From: Bacteroidales bacterium
GTDB lineage: Bacteria; Bacteroidota; Bacteroidia; Bacteroidales; UBA7960
DNA length: 10,594 nucleotides
Direction: 5' to 3'
NCBI GenBank assembly: GCA_007120675.1
Contig: SKNE01000205.1
Span: forward strand, 1 to 10,594
Position 1 is the stretch's first letter, and every line of letters begins with the position of its first letter. Of the stretch, positions 6,301 to 10,594 are shown one piece after another. A model generated the notes under the pieces. The model saw only the letters and a list, made by a program, of their open reading frames with translations, was not told the origin of the DNA and did no database searches. The translations under genes were made by a program, and so were the position numbers.

Positions 6301-8473
6301 CCACCCCTGGCACGCCCACCACATCAAAAAAGGTGGAGGGCAGTATGAACAGGGCCGTCCCCACGCTGGCGCTGAGGCCGTTGACTTTTTCTATGGTTCG
6401 CCCCATGTCTTTGGTCCCGTATTCGGGCACCTCCATGATGGTCAGGTCCGCGTGACGCGACTCCGCTGCGATGATCTCCTCTTCGGGCAGCTGCTCCACG
6501 CCGTTGTTGATCACCTTGACGGCGGCCTGCATCCTGTTGTTGGCCAGCAGCTGGTTGATCAGGCTGTACAGGTTGTCGGTGCGGGAGCTATCGTCATTGA
6601 TCACCAAAATGCGTATCCTCGCTGTGCGCCACCTGTTGCCGGAGGTGATGAAGCGCAGCAGAAAGAGCGCCAGGGACAGTCCCCTGCCGTGCCCCTTCCA
6701 CCAGAAGTCTATCTGCTGGTAGGACCCGTATCTCCTTTCTTTGTCATAGCTGAGGAAGGCACAGTTGTAGTCCTGCTTCTTGAGGCTGTTGAGCAGGGCG
6801 GCGAACCGCTCGGGTTTCCTCGTGTTCTTTGCCCAGCCCATCAGGATGGTGTTGGGCTCGAAGCCCGTGAAGCCATAGACCCTGGATATGAGGTCTATCC
6901 CCTCGTAGATGTCGCGACAGCTGTGCCGGCGCGTAAAGACCCCTTTCTGCTCCAGGGCGGTCCCCTCCTGCAGCGGCATCTCCTTGATGCCGAAAAGTAT
7001 CTCCCCGGAGGGGTGCTCTGTGAGTTCAAAATTGGTGAACACGCCCATCTTGCCCACCATGGCACGCCCCATCTCCACCAGGTGGGGCCTGCTTTTCTCA
7101 CCGCCGCTGAACAGCATCACGTTGGGCCGCCAGTTACGCAGTTTCTTTCCGCTGGTGCTCAGCCTGGCCAGTCCCGTCTTCACCAGCGACGACCACACCC
7201 CGGTCCAGGTGTCCCCCGTTTGCAGGGTGAGCTCCCGCTTTTTTAAAAACAGGAACAGGGCGATCAGCACCACGGAGGCCACAAGCAGGGCGATGATGTC
7301 CAGCTGTATCATCACCACGATACAGGCCAGCGCACCGATGATGCTGACTATCCGTGGTATCCTGAATGAGGGCCTGAAGTCGCTGCCGGCCCAGCTTTCG
7401 ATGGCGTAGGTGATGTTCAGAAAACCGTAGGTGAGGATGAAAAAGATGGTCACGATGCGGGCGATCACGTTGAGCTCGCCGATCAGGATGCCAACCTGGG
7501 CGATCAGGTAGGTGATGATGAGGGCGTTGCGCGGCTCACTGGAGATACCGTGGCCCTTTGAAAAGAATTCCGGCAGGATGCGGTCGATGGCCACGGCCTG
7601 GAGTATCCTTGGCGCACCCAGGATGCTGCCCAGGGCCGATGACAGCGTGGCACCCAGGATCCCTGCAATCACCAGCTGGGGCACCAGTGAGATGTTGAAC
7701 AAGACGGCGGGATCGTTCACCAGGGTGTCGCGGTCCACCGTATAGGCAAAAAAGAAGGCCAGTCCCACGTAAACCACAAAGCCCACCAGGATGGCCAGCA
7801 CCGTCCCCATGGGGATGTTCTTGCGCGGATCCTTCAGGTCGCCCGACATGGACACCCCGGCCTCGAAGCCCGTCACGGCGGGAAAAAAGATGGCAAAGAG
7901 GGCGATCCAGGGCAGGGCCCCATCCATTGTGCCCATCAGCGGGGCCGAAGGCACATGGTCGTGGCTCCCAAGGAAGACGGACAGAAGCGACAGCACGAGC
8001 GCTGTCATGATCAGGTATTGTGTTTTGATGGCCAGCGAGGTGCTGATAAAGGTCACCACCGCCACCAGCAACAGGATGATGGAGCCGGCTATGCGTATGG
8101 TGTAGAGGCTGACCTCAAAACCGAAATAGGAAAGGAATGTCTCTGCAAAACCGATGAGGTAAAGCGACACGCTGAAAGAGAGTCCGACGAATAGGGCGAT
8201 CCCCAGGGTGCCCCCGATGGGCAGTCCCAGGCTGCGGGAGATGATATAGTAGCTGCCCCCTGTCTCCACCCTTTTGTCGGTGGCCACGGAGGCCACGCTC
8301 AGCCCCGTGCTGGCGGAGATGATGTGGGCCACCAGGATGATCCCCAGCGTGGCCCAGAGGCCTGCGTGCCCGACAATCCAGGGCAAACGCAGAAACATAA
8401 TGACACCAAGGATGGTGAGAATGGAAGGGACAAACACCCCGCTGAATGCGCCAAAGCGCTTCGCTCTTGCCAT
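3320..8473 (-). CDS. SLC12-type cation-chloride cotransporter fused to a P-loop ATPase and winged-helix-like module
   Basis: The protein has 1717 residues in clear blocks. Residues 1-415 hold about twelve membrane segments with SLC12 (NKCC/NCC/KCC) signatures: GVIMFLRLPWIVG (23-35), LYLIGFAETF (104-113), GFEAGVSMSGDLKDP (202-216) and ATLSSALGSILGAPR (275-289). Residues 447-715 match the SLC12 cytosolic domain: NWRPNVMLFSG (447-457) and IDFWWKGHGRGLSLALFLL (588-606). An acidic linker lies at 727-740. Residues 745-1390 are charged, probably helical, and not recognised. An NTPase domain follows, with Walker A GSRSSGKS (1425-1432), a Walker B-like VVIIQD (1491-1496) and a sensor-like FILNVN (1527-1532). 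Residues 1643-1705 look like a winged helix, and the protein ends KKRKRL. The likely role is Na+/K+/Cl- cotransport under nucleotide control. I use the ATG at 8473 because a -7 box lies just upstream. An in-frame ATG at 8656 precedes that box, and the added residues look non-coding. The transporter call is strong, the ATPase call good and the regulatory role inferred. Confidence 0.92.
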   Translation of the reverse strand: MARAKRFGAFSGVFVPSILTILGVIMFLRLPWIVGHAGLWATLGIILVAHIISASTGLSVASVATDKRVETGGSYYIISRSLGLPIGGTLGIALFVGLSFSVSLYLIGFAETFLSYFGFEVSLYTIRIAGSIILLLVAVVTFISTSLAIKTQYLIMTALVLSLLSVFLGSHDHVPSAPLMGTMDGALPWIALFAIFFPAVTGFEAGVSMSGDLKDPRKNIPMGTVLAILVGFVVYVGLAFFFAYTVDRDTLVNDPAVLFNISLVPQLVIAGILGATLSSALGSILGAPRILQAVAIDRILPEFFSKGHGISSEPRNALIITYLIAQVGILIGELNVIARIVTIFFILTYGFLNITYAIESWAGSDFRPSFRIPRIVSIIGALACIVVMIQLDIIALLVASVVLIALFLFLKKRELTLQTGDTWTGVWSSLVKTGLARLSTSGKKLRNWRPNVMLFSGGEKSRPHLVEMGRAMVGKMGVFTNFELTEHPSGEILFGIKEMPLQEGTALEQKGVFTRRHSCRDIYEGIDLISRVYGFTGFEPNTILMGWAKNTRKPERFAALLNSLKKQDYNCAFLSYDKERRYGSYQQIDFWWKGHGRGLSLALFLLRFITSGNRWRTARIRILVINDDSSRTDNLYSLINQLLANNRMQAAVKVINNGVEQLPEEEIIAAESRHADLTIMEVPEYGTKDMGRTIEKVNGLSASVGTALFILPSTFFDVVGVPGVASDTTEEEGEEIQRPGAEVFSQIRLSSREIIASEVYNTTQTSSRFLKKYYEQGLDRVLKLNMRFFPELGHFVGRTLDGLEKTVEEERPSELSKAFLRVLNDFSFHSQRQIQQMREHRVPAMENILEEANMQYLDTLRAMINVMPEFIRIKLSPRELAIRKEDPFTTRVYKLRKLMQAYITRKPVAHKIRLIPAAKYFLYHKRLESMHQAMRDFALYSLTEVVEVRKLMNGLHELIEKSRLESGSRQKMLERIKLERARMTARLQVLDNQAHEFVYASGNRLYESLLNDLQDFSDHLDKPDANILSRRFKQALKTDQSLREDLEGFAFAWSGNLAAFINKAVLDFYILSLKSRIHSKIKKYHGDFRASLEGGLIRQIEAYEQFAEGLLSHSERPFGPVERLDHDQLKVLPVQGVYQGLYAEIAELLADIPDKIEISEEQLAEKMEENAFAGADRVVVSFRKTLDYYIGAELIDYSIKASHDATRELHQVVTTLKDQVRLLNFGLDSEGKVDAANEEAFRHEQSVKLVRDFADRLRTEKGRLRKLLSTLESAFEQGLKKGFEPLSSATISKSSLVVRKRAREGDQALLSGQMQRTWDGAKEAMRRRFVDLLYSKSEGQLLISHYEGALMPAGQSNRELLSFAEAMTPSETVMKDLPFYYSSLFSGQSGISDDFWVGMRAELEECGRAAQRFKSGFPGALIITGSRSSGKSSLSKKVADHHFSKDNIHVLRAPQACSADTDQFAGRLAEAMNAHNKQLDDVFRALPSGKVVIIQDLGLWWERRPGGDAVINRLQELIDHFGHKCLFILNVNTHALELIDRQTKLTQYALATVSCEPFDARELKDLIMRRHQAGGMKFRYNRRDEERMTAWDQARLFNRLFDLSFGNPGTATLLWLSSIKKVTGKTLVMDSVQLPDKKAFDLLSAEQWFYIQQFVINRRFDAGRLAANLERPRAEVQGHIRGLTRAGILIEKFEGIYAIRPGLDLFLVDHLKKRKRL

Positions 8474-8496
8474 GCCAGCCGTTTTTGTGTAGCCTT

Positions 8497-8504
8497 CAAA
8501 GATA
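8497..8504 (-). promoter_or_regulatory. -7 promoter element of the SLC12-ATPase / MscS-like operon
   Basis: Read on the minus strand this is TATCTTTG, identical to the box at 1635-1642. It lies 23 bp upstream of the ATG at 8473. A TTG (minus strand, 8525-8523) sits 18 bp further upstream, close to the expected -33 position, making this the most complete of the three promoters. It should drive both minus-strand genes as one transcript of about 5.9 kb. Confidence 0.75.
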
Positions 8505-8579
8505 AAAAAAATATTGGTCGGACAAGGGGGGGCCGTCCGGCCGTGGAGACGGGGCGGTATGGGGTTCCTGGTCCGCGGA

Positions 8580-8667
8580 GTGGCCACCGGGCAGCGGGAA
8601 ACACCCGGTCGTGGGGTTGGCATGGCTTGGGACGTCACGTTCGGGGGGGTGGTCACCGGGCAGCGGG
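8580..8667. repeat. 19-bp imperfect direct repeat, two copies
   Basis: The copies are GTGGCCACCGGGCAGCGGG at 8580-8598 and GTGGTCACCGGGCAGCGGG at 8649-8667. They agree at 18 of 19 positions, and their starts are 69 bp apart. The bases on both sides differ, so the match is sharply bounded. The copies lie between the two divergent -7 boxes, where a regulator could act on both genes. They could equally be left from a local duplication in GC-rich non-coding DNA. No regulator gene for them is visible in the window. Confidence 0.6.
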
Positions 8668-8738
8668 TGCAGTCTGGCGGCAGCGTCGCGTCAAACGCTG
8701 CGGCATTTAGGGCTGGGGACAGGCCAAATGAATTTTTC

Positions 8739-8746
8739 TATCTTTG
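8739..8746 (+). promoter_or_regulatory. -7 promoter element of the large MscS-family gene
   Basis: TATCTTTG follows an AT-rich run (8731-8740) and lies 47 bp upstream of the ATG at 8794. It is identical to the other two boxes in this window. A convincing -33 TTTG is not visible at the expected distance. Transcription would begin near 8752, giving a leader of roughly 40 nt. Confidence 0.68.
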
Positions 8747-8793
8747 CAGGGAGCGCCACAGGCCACCTGTTCATCCATCAAAAAAGAAGCTGT

Positions 8794-10476
8794 ATGACTA
8801 AGCCATTCCCTGTCCCGTTTCCTTTTCCTCCCCTCGCTGCCTTGCTCACCCTTTTTCTTCTCCTGCCCACCTCCGCCGCTGTCGCACAAGGGGTCGAAGC
8901 CGATGCCTGGCGGGCCAATGATGATATTCGACCCAGCCTGAGGACACCTTACCATGCCCTGAGGACCCACCTGTATTTCCTGCAGCCCGACAGCTACGAT
9001 GCCGACAAGGCCGCCCAGGCCTTCATGCACCCCGAGTTAACCCCCGGGGAGGCCCGCGATTTCGCCATCCGGATGAAGCAGGTCTTTGATGGCAGGGGCT
9101 ATTACATCGACCTGGACAAAGCGCCAAACGACCCGAACCACATCGACAGCCTCCACCAGGAGCCCGTCTACACCCCCACCCGCTTCCTGCCGGAGATCTA
9201 CCTGGCCAAACGCGGCGACCGCTGGCTTTACAGCATGGAGAGCATCCGGCAGATCGACAGGCTCCACCGGGAGGTGTTCCCCTTTGGGCCGGATCTGCTC
9301 ATCAACCTCATGCCCACCGTGGGACAGTACACTTTCGTGGGACTGTATCTCTGGCAACACCTGGGCATTTTGCTGATCATCCTGCTGAGCTTTCTCATCC
9401 ACAAGCTGCTCACCTTCCTGCTGAGCCGCCTCCTCTACAGGGGGGCTGCCCGGATCGGGTACGACAGGATGGTCAGGCCCTACCTGCTGCCCGTGGCCAA
9501 GCCCCTGAGCCTTTTCGTGGTCTTCCTGTTCATCCTCCTGGTCTTTCCCCTTTTGCAGCTTCCCGTTGAAATGGCCAGGTACTTCACCTTCGCCTTCCGG
9601 GCCATCCTGCCCCTTTTTGCCACCCTGATGTTTTACAAGCTGGTGGACGTTTTCGGCCTTTACCTGGAGAAGTTGTCCAGCGAAAGCGGCAGCAGCCTCG
9701 ACAACCACGTCATCCCCATCATCCGTAAGGTGCTCAGGGTTTTTGTGGTGGTGGTGGGGGGACTCTTCATCCTCCAGAACATGCAGGTGAACATCACGGC
9801 CCTGCTGGCGGGATTGTCCATCGGCGGACTAGCCATTGCGCTGGCTGCGCAGGATACCCTGAAAAATTTCTTCGGCTCCCTGATGATCTTCATCGACAAG
9901 CCTTTTTCGGTGGGACACTGGATCACTTCGGGCGACATGGACGGCACGGTGGAGGAGATCGGCTTTCGCTCCACCCGCATCCGGACCTTCCGCAACTCGC
10001 TGATATATGTGCCCAACGGCCGGCTGGCCGATTCATCCATCGATAACCACGGACTGCGTGAGTTCCGGCGCTTCTTTATGCACATCTCCATCACCTACGA
10101 CACGCCCCCCGACCTCATTGAGGTCTATGTGGAAGGCTTGCGCAAGATCGTCGAGCGGCACCCAAATACGCGCAAGGACTTTTATATCGTGGAGTTCAAT
10201 GAGATGGCCGACTTCTCCCTGCAGATCATGTTTTACATCTTCTTTGCCGTGCCCACCTGGGGCGAAGAGCTACGCGCCCGCCACGAGGTGCTCATCGAGA
10301 TCGTGCGGCTGGCAGAAAAGCTGGGCGTCCGCTTCGCCTTCCCCACCAGCACCCTGCACATGGAGACCTTTCCTGACAAAAGCAGCCTGACGCCCCGCTA
10401 CGACATGAGCATGGCTGAGTTCAAACAGGTGATGGAGAGTTACTTCGCGGAACGCCCGGGCCAGGCCAAATCCTAA
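8794..10476 (+). CDS. MscS-family mechanosensitive channel with signal peptide and periplasmic N-terminal region
   Basis: This 560-residue protein is probably a tension-gated channel that releases small solutes after osmotic downshock. Residues 1-31 form a Sec signal peptide (hydrophobic core about 14-25, cleavage after AVA, 29-31). A region of about 150 residues (32-180) that I do not recognise would lie in the periplasm. Five hydrophobic segments follow at about 182-210, 232-254, 262-288, 309-328 and 331-353. The last is the MscS pore helix, with the Gly/Ala pattern LLAGLSIGGLAIALAAQ (337-353). NFFGSLMIFIDKPFSVGHWI (358-377) leads into the beta domain (GTVEEIGFRSTRIRTF, 384-399; IYVPNG, 404-409) and a C-terminal alpha/beta part ending near 525. 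The ATG at 8794 is chosen because it starts the signal peptide, has AAGAAG upstream (8784-8789) and lies downstream of the -7 box. An in-frame ATG at 8611 precedes that promoter. Confidence 0.93.
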   Translation: MTKPFPVPFPFPPLAALLTLFLLLPTSAAVAQGVEADAWRANDDIRPSLRTPYHALRTHLYFLQPDSYDADKAAQAFMHPELTPGEARDFAIRMKQVFDGRGYYIDLDKAPNDPNHIDSLHQEPVYTPTRFLPEIYLAKRGDRWLYSMESIRQIDRLHREVFPFGPDLLINLMPTVGQYTFVGLYLWQHLGILLIILLSFLIHKLLTFLLSRLLYRGAARIGYDRMVRPYLLPVAKPLSLFVVFLFILLVFPLLQLPVEMARYFTFAFRAILPLFATLMFYKLVDVFGLYLEKLSSESGSSLDNHVIPIIRKVLRVFVVVVGGLFILQNMQVNITALLAGLSIGGLAIALAAQDTLKNFFGSLMIFIDKPFSVGHWITSGDMDGTVEEIGFRSTRIRTFRNSLIYVPNGRLADSSIDNHGLREFRRFFMHISITYDTPPDLIEVYVEGLRKIVERHPNTRKDFYIVEFNEMADFSLQIMFYIFFAVPTWGEELRARHEVLIEIVRLAEKLGVRFAFPTSTLHMETFPDKSSLTPRYDMSMAEFKQVMESYFAERPGQAKS

Positions 10477-10501
10477 AAAAGAAAGGGACCTCCCGGTCCC
10501 T
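10475..10501 (-). terminator. intrinsic terminator hairpin, stronger in the minus direction
   Basis: GGGACC (10485-10490) and GGTCCC (10495-10500) form a stem around the loop TCCC, with an extra A-T pair at 10484/10501. Read on the minus strand, the hairpin is followed by TTTCTTTTTT, a good U-tract that would stop a convergent gene entering from the right. On the plus strand the hairpin is followed by TCCCCTTT, so it may also act, more weakly, on the channel gene that ends at 10476. Confidence 0.65.
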
Positions 10502-10540
10502 CCCCTTTGAATTCACTACAATATATTAAAGGTATGGCGC

Positions 10541-10594
10541 TCAGCCCTGGCGGGTCACTGCAGGGGCCGGATCGCCGGCCATCCAGGCGCAGAA
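10541..10594 (-). CDS. possible C-terminal end of a convergent gene (partial, cut by window edge)
   Basis: On the minus strand the frame entering at 10594 encodes 17 residues ending DPAPAVTRQG and stops at TGA (10543-10541). The main support is position: a terminator oriented for minus-strand transcription lies about 40 bp further on. Another minus frame stops nearby and a third stays open, so the frame is uncertain and no family can be named. Confidence 0.3.
   Translation of the reverse strand, partial: FCAWMAGDPAPAVTRQG

Larger units (their letters stand above)
8474..8793. other. 320-bp G-rich divergent intergenic region
   Basis: This spacer lies between two divergently transcribed membrane-protein genes. 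It holds one -7 box facing each way (8497-8504 on minus, 8739-8746 on plus), so the 234 bp between the boxes are available for shared control. The plus strand is rich in G runs, including seven Gs at 8526-8532 and seven at 8643-8649. There is an imperfect 19-bp direct repeat (8580-8598 and 8649-8667). Short inverted repeats occur at 8531-8542 (GGCC-GTCC-GGCC) and at 8586-8609 (ACCGGG...CCCGGT, 12-nt loop). Open frames run through it on both strands, but their translations are low-complexity and extend past the promoters, so I see no gene. Confidence 0.75.

Noticed and set aside
6182..7246. Long plus-strand open frame (354 residues) inside the SLC12-ATPase gene
   Set aside because: It lies wholly antisense to well-conserved SLC12 cytosolic sequence. 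Its translation is rich in His, Gly, Pro and Gln with no recognisable motif, as expected from the reverse of a GC-rich gene.
8526..8564. Canonical G-quadruplex in the intergenic region
   Set aside because: The G runs are separated by loops that are too long (about 18 nt between the first two), so the sequence does not fit the usual four-run pattern with short loops.
8474..8656. N-terminal extension of 61 residues on the SLC12-ATPase protein (ATG at 8656)
   Set aside because: The extension is proline- and threonine-rich low-complexity sequence that reads straight through the -7 box at 8497-8504. The SLC12 similarity begins only after the ATG at 8473.
8611..8793. N-terminal extension of 61 residues on the large MscS protein (ATG at 8611)
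   Set aside because: It would bury the signal peptide inside the protein and it spans the -7 box at 8739-8746. The ATG at 8794 gives a standard Sec signal peptide.

Overview
The window looks like a piece of a fairly GC-rich chromosome from the phylum Bacteroidota. The best evidence is promoter style: the octamer TATCTTTG, which fits the Bacteroidota -7 consensus TAnnTTTG, occurs just upstream of three of the five complete genes. The start regions are A-rich without strong Shine-Dalgarno sequences, and the glycyl-tRNA synthetase is the single-chain type. I cannot name a genus. No tRNA, rRNA, CRISPR array or insertion sequence is visible.

Layout: positions 1-66 probably hold the last codons of an upstream gene. 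A single-chain glycyl-tRNA synthetase follows (85-1614, +). Next, behind its own -7 box, is a trans-polyprenyl diphosphate synthase (1664-2635, +), probably a long-chain enzyme for the quinone side chain. Its 3' end overlaps by 23 bp, tail to tail, a minus-strand operon. Read from its promoter, that operon holds a very large gene (8473-3320, 1717 residues) and, joined by an ATGA stop/start overlap, a small MscS-like membrane protein (3323-2613). A 320-bp G-rich intergenic region (8474-8793) carries divergent promoters and a 19-bp direct repeat. It separates the operon from a second, larger MscS-family channel with a signal peptide (8794-10476, +). A hairpin follows at 10484-10501, and a probable convergent minus-strand gene ends near 10541.

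The most notable item is the 1717-residue protein. Its N-terminal ~715 residues are a clear SLC12 (cation-chloride cotransporter) transporter plus its cytosolic SLC12-type domain. They are followed by ~650 residues of charged, apparently helical sequence that I do not recognise, then a P-loop NTPase domain and a C-terminal winged-helix-like module. The residues that mark Na+ and K+ binding in animal NKCC transporters appear to be kept. With a coupled MscS-like partner and a second MscS channel divergently transcribed next door, the right-hand 8 kb looks like an ion and osmotic homeostasis locus. In it, salt uptake may be gated by a nucleotide-binding switch and balanced by tension-gated release. 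The transporter and channel assignments rest on sequence motifs. The joint function is inference.
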